Of a stretch of 64,000 nucleotides of DNA, positions 27,109 to 36,730 are shown in pieces. The stretch is taken from the NCBI GenBank assembly GCA_041389525.1, contig JAWKRR010000003.1:248001-312000 (forward strand), in the 5' to 3' direction. The notes beneath the pieces are model-generated. The model was given only the letters and a program-made list of their open reading frames with translations, was not told the DNA's origin and did no database searches. The translations under genes were made by a program, and so were the position numbers. This stretch comes from JACKFB01 sp041389525. Its GTDB lineage: Bacteria > Myxococcota_A > UBA9042 > PHBI01 > JACKFB01. Position 1 is the stretch's first letter. Each line of letters opens with the position of its first letter.

Positions 27109-28503
27109 ATGAGCACGCTCATCAAGAACGGCCGCATCGTCACAGCGGTCGACGACTATTTCGCCGACGTCTTTGTCGAGGGCGAGCAGATTGCGCTCAT
27201 CGGGCGCGACCTGCAGGTGGACGCCGACCGGGTCATCGACGCGACCGGGAAGCTGGTGATCCCTGGTGGAATCGACCCGCACACGCACATGGACATGCCC
27301 TTTGGCGGGACAACCTCGGCCGACGACTTCGAGTCCGGGACGAAAGCGGCGGCCTTCGGGGGCACGACGACCATCATCGACTTCGCCATTCAGACCAAGG
27401 GGCAGTCGACGCTGCAGGGCCTGGACACGTGGCATGAGAAGGCCGCCGGCAAGGCGACCATCGACTACGCCTTCCATATGATCGTCACCGACATGCCCGA
27501 CGAGCGGCTGCCGGAGATGCGCCGCCTCGCCGACGAGGGCGTGACCAGCTACAAGCTCTTCATGGCGTACCCGGGCGTCCTGTACGTCGACGACGGGACC
27601 TTGTACCGCGCGTTTCGGCAGGCGGGCGAGAACGGCACGCGCATCTGCATGCACGCCGAAAACGGCATCGTCATCGACGAGATCATCAAGCGGGCCGTGG
27701 CCGACGGGCACACCGAGCCGCGCTGGCACGCCAAGACGCGCCCGACCCGGATGGAGGCCGAGGGCGTTCACCGCGCCATCGCCATCGCCGAGGTCGCCAA
27801 GGTCCCGCTCTACATCGTGCACCTGTCGTCGTCGGACGCCCTGGACGAGGTGAAGCGGGCGCGGGCGCGCGGCATCGACGTGATGGCCGAGACCTGCCCG
27901 CAGTATCTGCTGCTGGACGAGACCATCTACGACCGCCCGAACTTCGAGGGCGCCAAGTGGGTGATGACGCCCGCGCTGCGCGAGAAGTGGAACCAGGAGG
28001 TGCTCTGGGAGGGCCTGCGCTTCGGGCACCTCGCGACGATCGCCACCGACCACTGCCCCTTCTGCTTCAAGGAGCAGAAAGAGCTCGGCCGCGACAGCTT
28101 CACGAAGATCCCCAACGGCGCGCCCGGCGTCGAGAACCGCATGAGCCTGATCTTTCAGGCCGGCGTGGTCGAGGGGCGCCTGACCCTGAACCGCTTCGTC
28201 GAGCTGACCAGCACCGCGGCGGCCAAGACCTTCGGCCTCTTCCCGAAGAAGGGGACCATCGCGGTGGGCTCGGACGCCGACATCGTCATCTTCGACCCCG
28301 ACCGCACCGAGACCATCGGCAAAGACAACGCCTGCACCCACCACATGCGCGTCGACTACAGCGCGTGGGAGGGCCACACCGTGCAGGGCTTCACCGAGAC
28401 CGTGCTGTCGCGTGGGCGCGTCGTCATCGACCGCGGCACGATGACCACCGAGGGCGGCGGCAACTTCATCAAGCGGGCGCTCTGCGGCTCGCTTCTGCGT
28501 TGA
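27109..28503 (+). CDS. pydB: Dihydropyrimidinase
   Basis: Cyclic amidohydrolase of 464 residues that opens dihydrouracil or dihydrothymine to the N-carbamoyl-beta-amino acid. The binuclear metal site is present: His58 and His60 in GGIDPHTHMDMP, the carbamylated Lys149 in VTSYKLFMAYPG, His in CMHAENG and VHLSSSDAL, and Asp in IATDHCPF. NGAPGVENRM is the typical substrate-loop region. Length is normal for the family. ATG 27109 has GGGGGA upstream. A hydantoinase role is possible for the family, but flanking beta-ureidopropionase and dihydropyrimidine dehydrogenase genes make pyrimidine degradation the clear reading. Confidence 0.94.
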   Translation: MSTLIKNGRIVTAVDDYFADVFVEGEQIALIGRDLQVDADRVIDATGKLVIPGGIDPHTHMDMPFGGTTSADDFESGTKAAAFGGTTTIIDFAIQTKGQSTLQGLDTWHEKAAGKATIDYAFHMIVTDMPDERLPEMRRLADEGVTSYKLFMAYPGVLYVDDGTLYRAFRQAGENGTRICMHAENGIVIDEIIKRAVADGHTEPRWHAKTRPTRMEAEGVHRAIAIAEVAKVPLYIVHLSSSDALDEVKRARARGIDVMAETCPQYLLLDETIYDRPNFEGAKWVMTPALREKWNQEVLWEGLRFGHLATIATDHCPFCFKEQKELGRDSFTKIPNGAPGVENRMSLIFQAGVVEGRLTLNRFVELTSTAAAKTFGLFPKKGTIAVGSDADIVIFDPDRTETIGKDNACTHHMRVDYSAWEGHTVQGFTETVLSRGRVVIDRGTMTTEGGGNFIKRALCGSLLR

Positions 28504-28509
28504 GGGTAA

Positions 28510-29983
<1,474 letters not shown>

Positions 29984-29987
<4 letters not shown>

Positions 29988-31487
29988 CCACCGCACCCCA
30001 ATCTCAAGCGTTCCCAGGCCGCAGCTACGACTTCACGCCTTACGTCGACTGCAAGAACTTCATCGGGGGCCAGTGGGTCGACTCCCACCGGCCGCACCAT
30101 GGAGGTGACCAACCCGCGCCACGGCAAGGTGATGGGCACTGTGCCGGTCAGCGACGCCGAGGACGTCGCCCGCGCCGTCGCCGCCGCGAGCGCCGCCTTC
30201 CCCGCGTGGCGCGCCGTGCCGCTCAAGGAGCGCGTACAGATCCTGTATCGCCTGAAGACGCTGATGGAGGAGCAGCTCGACGAGATGTCGTGGCTGCTCA
30301 GCCACGAGAACGGCAAGATCTTCTCGGAGGCCCAGGGCAGCGTGCTCAAGGGCATCGAGTGCCTCGAGTTCGGCATCTCGCTGCCCAACATGGCCGCCGG
30401 CCAGCAGCTTGACGTCAGCCGCGGCATCAACTGCCAGGTCACTTACGAGCCGCTGGGCGTGTGTGCCGGCATCTCGCCCTTCAACTTCCCGGTCATGGTC
30501 CCGCTGTGGATGCTGCCGCAGGCGCTGGTGTCGGGGAACACCTTCGTGCTGAAGCCTTCCGAGCAGGTGCCCTATGGCTCGATGCGCATCGCTCAGCTTC
30601 TGCATGAGGCTGGGCTGCCCGACGGCGTGCTGAACGTGGTCAATGGTGCTCGCGAGAGTGTGGAGGCCGTCTGCGACCACCCCGACATCCGCGCCATCGG
30701 CTTCGTCGGCTCGACCAAGGTCGCGCGCATCGTCTACGAGCGTGGCAGCGCCCACGGAAAGCGCGTGCTGGCACTCGGCGGTGCGAAGAACCACCTGATC
30801 GTGGTGCCGGACGCCGACCCGGAGATGACGGCGCAGACCCTCGCCGCGTCGGCCTTTGGCTGCGCCGGTCAGCGCTGCATGGCGGCCTCGGTGACCGTGG
30901 CGGTCGGCGACGTCGACCACATCATCGCCGGCATGGTCGAGGCGGGGAGGAAGCTCAGCCTGGGCGATGAGATGGGCGCCATCATCAACCCCGAGGCCGC
31001 CGCTCGCATCCGCGGCTACATCGACGACGCCGAGCGCCGCGGCGCCAAGATCCTGCTGGACGGCCGCAAGGCCTCGGTCGAGGGCGCGCCCGGCAACTGG
31101 GTCGGCCCCACCGTCATCGACGGCGTGACCCCCGACATGCCCGCGTGGACCGACGAGATCTTCGGGCCGGTCATGTCCATCGTCCATGTGAAGACGGTCG
31201 ATGAGGCCATCGCGCTCGAGAACTCCAGCCCCTACGGCAACGCGGCGTCCATCTTCACCACCAACGGCGGCGTGGCCCGCTACGCCATCGAGCGCTTTCA
31301 GGCCGGCATGTGCGGCGTGAACATCGGCGTCCCCGTCCCGCGCGAGCCCTTCGCGTTCGGCGGCTGGAACGACAGCCGCTTCGGCGCCGGCGACATGACC
31401 GGCTACGACGGCTACCGCTTCTGGACGCAGCCCCGCAAAGTCACGACGCGCTGGACCGTGCAGAACGACCAAACGTGGATGAGCTAG
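29984..31487 (+). CDS. mmsA: Methylmalonate/malonate-semialdehyde dehydrogenase (acylating), with a 5' frameshift
   Basis: CoA-acylating aldehyde dehydrogenase that would turn malonate semialdehyde (from beta-alanine) into acetyl-CoA, or methylmalonate semialdehyde (from thymine) into propionyl-CoA. Features: ISPFNFPVMVPLWMLP, FVGSTKVARIVYERG, the GGAKNHLIV segment where this subfamily lacks the general-base Glu, and nucleophile Cys in FGCAGQRCMAAS. The natural start ATG 29984 encodes NFIGGQWVDSH, but a net -2/+1 indel at about 30086-30090 shifts the frame before GRTMEVTNPRHGKVMG. Only the part from 30099 (462 residues) is continuous, and ATG 30099 lacks a ribosome site. It may be nonfunctional or a sequence error. 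Start overlaps the transporter stop. Confidence 0.88.
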
Positions 31488-31497
31488 GAAACACGCC

Positions 31498-32832
31498 ATG
31501 AAAGACGAATCCATGACCTCCGAAGAGATGATCCGCCTGTGCAAAGCCCACACGATGTACGCGTGGGCCAAGAACGACGCGGTGGATCCGCTGCCCATCG
31601 ACCGCGCCGAGGGGGTCTGGCTCTACACGCCCGACGGCAAGAAGATCCTCGATTTCAATAGCCAGCTCATGTGCGTCAACATCGGCCACGGCCACCCGAA
31701 GGTGGTCGCGGCCATCGCCGAGCAGGCCGCCAAGCTGACCTACGTCTACCCGGGGACGGCGACCGCCGTGCGCGCGCGGGTCGGCAAGATGCTGGCTGAG
31801 CTCGTGCCGGGCGACATCAATACGTTCTTCTTCACCCTGGGCGGGGCGGAGGCCAACGAGAACGCCATCAAGGCCGCGCGGCTCTTCACCGGGCGCCACA
31901 AGATCCTCTCGCGCTACCGCAGCTATCACGGCGGGACCAACGCCACGAGCATGCTGACCGGCGACCCGCGCCGCTGGCCCAGCGAGCCGGGCATGCCGGG
32001 CGTCGTCCACGTCCTGGACCCCTCGCCCTACGACTTCACCTTCGGCACCACCGACGCCGAGATCGTCGAGCAAAACCTCGCGTACCTCGAAGAAGTCATC
32101 ATGTGCGAGGGGCCCCAGACCATCGCCGCGATGTTCGTCGAGACCGTCACGGGGTCCAACGGCGTCTTGCCGCCGCCCGACGGGTATCTGCAGGGCCTGC
32201 GAAAGCTGCTGGACCGCCACGGCATCCTGCTGGTCTGCGACGAGGTCATGGCCGGCTTCGGCCGCACCGGCAAGATGTTCGCCTTCGAGCACTGGGGCAT
32301 CGTCCCCGACATCGTGACCATGGCGAAGGGGCTGACCAGCGCGTATCTGCCGCTGGGCGCCATGGGCGTGTCGGACCGCATCGCCGAGCACTTCAGGTCC
32401 AACGTCTTCTGGGGCGGCCTGACCTACAACTCCCACGCCCTGGCCCTGGCGACCGCGGAGGCGGTCATGAACGTGATGGCCGAGGAGAAGCTTGTCGAGA
32501 ACGCCGCCCGCCTCGGCCCGGTCATGAAGGCCGAGATGGACCGCCTGCGCGACAACCACCCGTCGGTGAAGGAGGGCCGCGCCCTGGGCCTCTTCGGGAT
32601 GGTGGATCTGCAGAAGAACTCCAAGGGCGACGCGCTGACGCCTTACAACAGCACGCACCCCGCGATGGCGAAGTTCAACCGCGCGCTGCTGGACGCGGGC
32701 CTCTTCACCTTCGTGCGCTGGGGCAGCTTCATGTGCAACCCGCCGCTCTGCATCACCGAGGCCGAGCTGAAGCACGGATTTGCCATCATCGACCGCGCAC
32801 TCGAGCACACCGACGCCGTCTTCGAGGGCTAA
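31498..32832 (+). CDS. Class III aminotransferase, probable beta-alanine:pyruvate type
   Basis: PLP-dependent omega-aminotransferase of 444 residues. PLP-site signatures are GGAEANENAIKAARL, YRSYHGGTNATSM, LVCDEVMAGFGRTG, and the Schiff-base Lys277 in TMAKGLTSAYLPLGAM. N-terminal MYAWAKNDAVDPLPI resembles taurine- and beta-alanine-pyruvate aminotransferases. In this operon the natural substrate is beta-alanine or 3-aminoisobutyrate from pyrimidines, giving the semialdehyde for the preceding dehydrogenase gene (10 bases upstream). Its TAA stop (32830-32832) coincides with the start of an inverted-repeat element, so the last codons may have been altered by insertion. Specificity is inferred from context. 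Confidence 0.85.
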   Translation: MKDESMTSEEMIRLCKAHTMYAWAKNDAVDPLPIDRAEGVWLYTPDGKKILDFNSQLMCVNIGHGHPKVVAAIAEQAAKLTYVYPGTATAVRARVGKMLAELVPGDINTFFFTLGGAEANENAIKAARLFTGRHKILSRYRSYHGGTNATSMLTGDPRRWPSEPGMPGVVHVLDPSPYDFTFGTTDAEIVEQNLAYLEEVIMCEGPQTIAAMFVETVTGSNGVLPPPDGYLQGLRKLLDRHGILLVCDEVMAGFGRTGKMFAFEHWGIVPDIVTMAKGLTSAYLPLGAMGVSDRIAEHFRSNVFWGGLTYNSHALALATAEAVMNVMAEEKLVENAARLGPVMKAEMDRLRDNHPSVKEGRALGLFGMVDLQKNSKGDALTPYNSTHPAMAKFNRALLDAGLFTFVRWGSFMCNPPLCITEAELKHGFAIIDRALEHTDAVFEG

Positions 32833-32963
32833 GGAATTGGCCCAAAATAAACTCGACATCTTCGCGGCGGATCCATCCCCATCAACGCGTCCTCGAAACT
32901 TCATACACCTCGTTTCGCGAACGCGTTGTGCGTAGTTGCCGCATTTATTCTGGGCCAGTTCCT
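32832..32963. mobile_element. MITE-like element with 20-base terminal inverted repeats
   Basis: A 132-base non-coding element. Its left end AGGAATTGGCCCAAAATAAA (32832-32851) matches the reverse complement of its right end (32944-32963) at 18 of 20 positions. Inside, CAACGCGT (32883-32890) pairs with ACGCGTTG (32921-32928), and GAAAC (32895-32899) with GTTTC (32912-32916), so the whole can fold into a long hairpin. TA dinucleotides flank it. It is markedly less GC-rich than its surroundings, encodes nothing, and splits the pyrimidine operon between aminotransferase and preT. Confidence 0.65.
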
Positions 32964-32985
32964 AAGGAATTGGCCCAAAATAAAC
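32962..32985 (+). repeat. Second copy of the element's left end
   Basis: CTAAGGAATTGGCCCAAAAT and the next 4 bases repeat exactly the 24 bases at 32829-32852, 133 bases further on, and a weaker match continues into CTTCGCGG. With the right end of the first element it forms a near-perfect palindrome centred on 32964. It looks like the truncated start of a tandem second element. Confidence 0.85.
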
Positions 32986-33005
32986 CCGTCGTCTTCGCGG
33001 CAAGG

Positions 33006-33065
33006 GGTTCGCGCCAAGTCGCCAAGAACGCGCGTCCTTGGCGACTTGGCGCCTTGGCGCGAACC
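33006..33065. repeat. Hairpin repeat of CTTGGCG-type heptamers
   Basis: GCGCCAAGTCGCCAAG (33011-33026) pairs perfectly with 33037-33052 around a 10-base loop. An alternative stem pairs GGTTCGCGCCAAG (33006-33018) with CTTGGCGCGAACC (33053-33065). The right side is a run of CTTGGCGx units. It lies 80 bases before preT, in the leader of the last two pyrimidine genes, and could act as a processing or attenuation structure or simply be a dispersed repeat. Confidence 0.75.
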
Positions 33066-33146
33066 AAAGTGACTCCGCAAACGTGAGACAAGTCCTGCCA
33101 GAATCGACCAGGATTTCGGATGTAAGGGACTCAGAGAGGACCAACC

Positions 33147-34457
33147 ATGAGCACGACCCTATCGCCTGACCGCGCCGAGGCCGCCGCGGCGTTTGACGAC
33201 TACAAGCCGCCGCTGTCACCGGGCGCCGCGGTCGTCGAGGCCAACCGCTGTCTGTACTGCGAGGACGCGCCCTGCATCACCGCGTGTCCCACCAGCATCG
33301 ACATCCCGACCTTCATCCGCAAGATTGCCACTGGCAATATCCGCGGGTCGGCGAAGACGATCTTCAGCTCGAACATCCTCGGGATGAGCTGCGCGCGGGT
33401 CTGCCCGGTCGAGGTGCTCTGCGTCGGCGACTGCGTCTACAACAACATGGACCAGCCGCCGATCCAGATCGGCAAGCTGCAGCGATATGCCACCGATGTG
33501 GCGTTCGCCGAGGGCTGGCGCTTCTTCGAGGCCGGCGCGGACACCGGGCGCAAGGTGGCGCTCATCGGCGCCGGACCGGCCAGCCTCGCCTGCGCCCACG
33601 AGCTACGCCGCCTCGGCCACGCCTGCACGATCTTCGAGAAGCGCGACGTGGTCGGTGGCCTCAACAGCACCGGCGTCGCCCCCTACAAGATGCGCTCGGA
33701 CCGCTCGCTCGAGGAGGTCGACTGGATCCTCGGCATCGGCGGCATCGAGGTGAAGACCGGCGTCGAGATCGGCCGAGATCTGAGCTTCGCCGACCTGGAG
33801 ACCCGGTTTGACGCGGTGTTTCTGGGCTTCGGCCTGGGCCCGGACTCGTGGCTCGAGGCGGCCGGCGCCGACCTCGAGGGGGTCGAGGGCGCCGTCGAGT
33901 TCATCGAGCGGATGAAGCTCGGCAGCCCGAACATGAGCGGCGTGTCGCGGGCGGTGGTCATCGGCGGCGGAAACACAGCGCTGGACGCGGTGCGCGAGCT
34001 GGTGCGCCTCGGCATCCCCGAGGTCACCATGGTCTACCGCGGCACCGAGGAGCGCATGAGCGGCTACGCCCACGAGTGGAAGGCCGCGAAGCTCGAGGAC
34101 GTGCGGGTCATCTGGCAGCGCCAGCCCCTGGGCTTTGAGGGCGCGACCCAGGTCACCGGCGTGCGCTGCGTCACGTTGGGCGAAGACCGCAAGCCCGTGA
34201 CCGGCAGCGAGGCGACGATCCCCGTCGACCTGGTGCTGCTGGCCATCGGCCAGGGCAAGCTCGGCGAGCTCGTGGCTGGCCTGGACGGCATCGCGGTCGA
34301 GCGCGGGCGGGTGGTCGTCGACGAGGCGGGCGCCACCGGCCGACCTCGCTTTTTCGCAGGCGGCGACTGCTCAAATGGCGGCAAAGAGGTCGTCAACGCG
34401 GCGGCCGAGGGCAAGGCCGCGGCCCAGGCGATACACATCAGCCTCGGAGGCAACTGA
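33147..34457 (+). CDS. preT: NAD-dependent dihydropyrimidine dehydrogenase, FAD/Fe-S subunit (PreT)
   Basis: 436-residue flavoprotein subunit that passes electrons between NADH and the pyrimidine-reducing PreA subunit. The N-terminal Fe-S domain has CLYCEDAPCITACPTSIDIP and CARVCPVEVLCVGDCV. A GltD-like FAD domain follows (ALIGAGPASLACAHELRRLG, about 138-157), then an NAD-binding motif (VVIGGGNTALDAVREL), ending with FFAGGDCSNGG. ATG 33147 follows GAGAGGA. The gene lies 314 bases after the aminotransferase, the gap being filled by repeats. Its stop is 1 base from the preA start, so the two subunits are coupled. Length and order match bacterial PreTA. Confidence 0.93.
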   Translation: MSTTLSPDRAEAAAAFDDYKPPLSPGAAVVEANRCLYCEDAPCITACPTSIDIPTFIRKIATGNIRGSAKTIFSSNILGMSCARVCPVEVLCVGDCVYNNMDQPPIQIGKLQRYATDVAFAEGWRFFEAGADTGRKVALIGAGPASLACAHELRRLGHACTIFEKRDVVGGLNSTGVAPYKMRSDRSLEEVDWILGIGGIEVKTGVEIGRDLSFADLETRFDAVFLGFGLGPDSWLEAAGADLEGVEGAVEFIERMKLGSPNMSGVSRAVVIGGGNTALDAVRELVRLGIPEVTMVYRGTEERMSGYAHEWKAAKLEDVRVIWQRQPLGFEGATQVTGVRCVTLGEDRKPVTGSEATIPVDLVLLAIGQGKLGELVAGLDGIAVERGRVVVDEAGATGRPRFFAGGDCSNGGKEVVNAAAEGKAAAQAIHISLGGN

Positions 34458-34458
34458 C

Positions 34459-35733
34459 ATGGCCGACCTGACCACGAACTGCGCGGGCATCGTCTCGCCG
34501 AACCCCTTCTGGCTGGCCAGCGCGCCGCCGGCGAACTCCGGCGACCAGGTGATGCGCGCCTTCGACCACGGCTGGGGCGGCGCGGTCTGGAAGACCCTGG
34601 GCACGCCGATTCAGAACGTGTCGAGCCGCTTCGGCGGGCTGCACTACAAGGGCACCAAGGCCATCGGCTTCAACAATATCGAGCTGATCACCGACCGCTC
34701 CATCGAGGTGAACCTGAAGGAGATCGCCGAGGTGAAGCGGCGCTATCCGAAGCACGCGGTCATCGTCAGCCTGATGGTCGAGACGCGCGACGAGTGGCAG
34801 GACATCATCAAGCGGTCCATCGACGCGGGGGCTGACGGCCTCGAGCTGAACTTCGGCTGTCCGCACGGCATGTGCGAGCGCGGCATGGGCTCGGCGGTCG
34901 GCCAGGAGCCAGCGGTCAACGAGCGCATCACCGGCTGGGCGGTCGAGTACTCCACGGTGCCCGTCTTGGTGAAGCTGACGCCGAACGTGTCCGACATCAT
35001 CCCCCACGGCATGGCGGCGCAGCGCGGTGGCGCGCACGGCGTCAGCCTCATCAACACCATCAAGAGCATCATCGGCGTCGACATCGACCGCATGGTGCTG
35101 GAGCCGCGGGTGGGCGGGCTGTCGACCAACGGCGGTTACTGCGGGGCGGCGGTCAAACCCATCGCGCTGCACATGACCGCGGGGCTGGCCCGACACGAGG
35201 ATTTCCGAATCCCCATCAGCGGGATCGGAGGGATCTCGAGCTGGCGTGACGCGGTCGAGTTCCTGCTCTTGGGCGCGACCTCGGTTCAGGTCTGCACCGA
35301 GGTGATGCTGCGCGGATACCGCGTGGTCGAGGACATGATCGAGGGGCTGAACGACTACATGGACTCGCACGGCATGAAGACCCTCGACGACATCGTCGGG
35401 CGAGCCGTGCCGAGCTACTCCGAGTGGGGTTCGCTGGATCTCAACTACGAGACCATCGCCAAGATCGACCCGAAGACCTGCATCGGCTGCTACGACTGCG
35501 TGGTGGCGTGTCAGGACGGGGCGCACCAGTGCATCTTCCCGGCGACCGACGGCACCCGCGTCCCGCGCATCGACGAGTCCGAGTGCGTCGGGTGCAACCT
35601 GTGCCAGATCGTCTGCCCAGTGCCCGGCTGCATCGAGATGGTCGAGGTCGACAACGGCTACCAGAGCGCGACCTGGAACGACCACGTCGAGCGGGGCGCA
35701 GCGCTGCGACCGAAGAAGGGCGCGCACGGATGA
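34459..35733 (+). CDS. preA: NAD-dependent dihydropyrimidine dehydrogenase, catalytic subunit (PreA)
   Basis: 424-residue catalytic subunit reducing uracil or thymine to the dihydro form. The FMN-binding TIM barrel has SAPPANSGDQVMRAF and the active-site motif GCPHGMCERGMG, with the presumed proton-donor Cys134 by analogy with animal dihydropyrimidine dehydrogenase. Substrate-loop Asn-rich segments and SGIGGISSWRDAVEF follow. The C-terminal ferredoxin domain carries two [4Fe-4S] motifs, CIGCYDCVVAC and CVGCNLCQIVC. ATG 34459 comes one base after the preT stop, with GGAGG upstream. It is the last gene of the pyrimidine cluster. Family members can also act in the reverse direction, but the gene set supports degradation. 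Confidence 0.94.
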   Translation: MADLTTNCAGIVSPNPFWLASAPPANSGDQVMRAFDHGWGGAVWKTLGTPIQNVSSRFGGLHYKGTKAIGFNNIELITDRSIEVNLKEIAEVKRRYPKHAVIVSLMVETRDEWQDIIKRSIDAGADGLELNFGCPHGMCERGMGSAVGQEPAVNERITGWAVEYSTVPVLVKLTPNVSDIIPHGMAAQRGGAHGVSLINTIKSIIGVDIDRMVLEPRVGGLSTNGGYCGAAVKPIALHMTAGLARHEDFRIPISGIGGISSWRDAVEFLLLGATSVQVCTEVMLRGYRVVEDMIEGLNDYMDSHGMKTLDDIVGRAVPSYSEWGSLDLNYETIAKIDPKTCIGCYDCVVACQDGAHQCIFPATDGTRVPRIDESECVGCNLCQIVCPVPGCIEMVEVDNGYQSATWNDHVERGAALRPKKGAHG

Positions 35734-35782
35734 CTCGCGGCGAGGCGGGCAGAGACCCGCGCGGGAGGGGCGACGGTGGTGC

Positions 35783-35811
35783 CCGCGCGCGGAAAGGCCC
35801 GGCGCGCGCGG
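35783..35811. terminator. GC-rich hairpin after preA
   Basis: CCGCGCGCG (35783-35791) pairs perfectly with CGCGCGCGG (35803-35811) across an 11-base loop, in the 151-base gap between preA and the EIIA gene. There is no T-run, so intrinsic termination is uncertain, but it is the strongest structure at this operon boundary. Confidence 0.35.
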
Positions 35812-35884
35812 ACTCCGCGCATCTCCCCTCGGCGCCGGCCGCCTGATCGGATACCCTTGATCCACTGGTGATGCGGAGGGACTG

Positions 35885-36730
35885 ATGGTTGGCGGGTTTG
35901 CGGCGAACTGGGTGCGGCTTGATGTAGACGCCGCCTCGGTCGCTGACGTCATTCGCGCTGCGGGTGCGATGGCTGGCGGAACCGACGGGGTCGACGCCTC
36001 GCGGATCGAGGCGGCGCTCTTGGCGCGCGCCGCCGACGGCCACATCGCGATCGGCGACGGCATCGCGATCCCGCACGCCATGGTCGCTGGGCTCCGCGAG
36101 GTGCGAATCGGGCTCATCCGGGTGAGCACGCCCCTCGCGGTCGCCGACGCGCCGGACGGCCAGCCGGTGGGGCTGTGGTTCGTGGTGCTGGGGCCGCCCG
36201 ACGAGGACACGCAGCACCTGGTCGCGGTCGCGACCGTCGCGCGGCTGGCCCGGGTGACGGGGGCCCTCGAGACGCTGCGGACCTCCAAAGACACTGAGCA
36301 GATCGGGCGCCTGCTCGCCGCGCCCGACGACGGCGAGGCGGCGGTCAGCGGTCCAGAGTCGCGCCCCATGTCCGGCGCGCGCGAGCTTGTGCTCATCGAG
36401 ATCGAGGGCGAGGCGGCCGTGGACCGGCTGCTGCTCGACCTCGCTGGCCACGACTTCGAGGACGCGTTGGTGGTCGACGGCTTCACGCTCAGTGAGGTGG
36501 CGTCCCGCGAGCTGCCGCTCTTCACCAGCTTCCGCGATCTCTTCGGAGACCCGGGCGGCCGGCGCCTGATCATGGTCACCACCGATCCCGCGCGGGCCGA
36601 CGTCCTGATGCGCCTCGTGAGGCGCGCCTGCCGCGAGGCGGGGGCGCAGTCCGGGCGTGTCTCGGTCATTCCGATTCGGCAGACCTGGCGATGGGAGCCT
36701 GAGGCCGGCTCGAGCGGCGGCGGCCACTGA
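35885..36730 (+). CDS. PTS EIIA-type (EIIA-Ntr/fructose-like) regulator with extra C-terminal domain
   Basis: 281-residue cytoplasmic protein. The N-terminal half (about 10-150) is a PTS EIIA type-2 domain with the phosphorylatable His64 in GIAIPHAMVAGL and the following VRIGLIRVSTPLA. The C-terminal half (about 165-270) has a beta-alpha-beta pattern (ELVLIEIEGEAAVDRLLLDL...RRLIMVTTDP) that recalls P-II-like regulators; this is pattern reading, not a firm match. No EIIB or EIIC is present, so it is a regulatory, not sugar-transport, EIIA. Its TGA overlaps the ATG of an antiporter gene, and a second antiporter follows, so it very probably controls cation/proton exchange. The ATG 35885 has GGAGGG. 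Confidence 0.75.
   Translation: MVGGFAANWVRLDVDAASVADVIRAAGAMAGGTDGVDASRIEAALLARAADGHIAIGDGIAIPHAMVAGLREVRIGLIRVSTPLAVADAPDGQPVGLWFVVLGPPDEDTQHLVAVATVARLARVTGALETLRTSKDTEQIGRLLAAPDDGEAAVSGPESRPMSGARELVLIEIEGEAAVDRLLLDLAGHDFEDALVVDGFTLSEVASRELPLFTSFRDLFGDPGGRRLIMVTTDPARADVLMRLVRRACREAGAQSGRVSVIPIRQTWRWEPEAGSSGGGH

Noticed and set aside
32832..32963. IS630-type element because of flanking TA
   Set aside because: The TA and inverted-repeat ends do not line up cleanly as a target duplication, so a specific IS family is not claimed.
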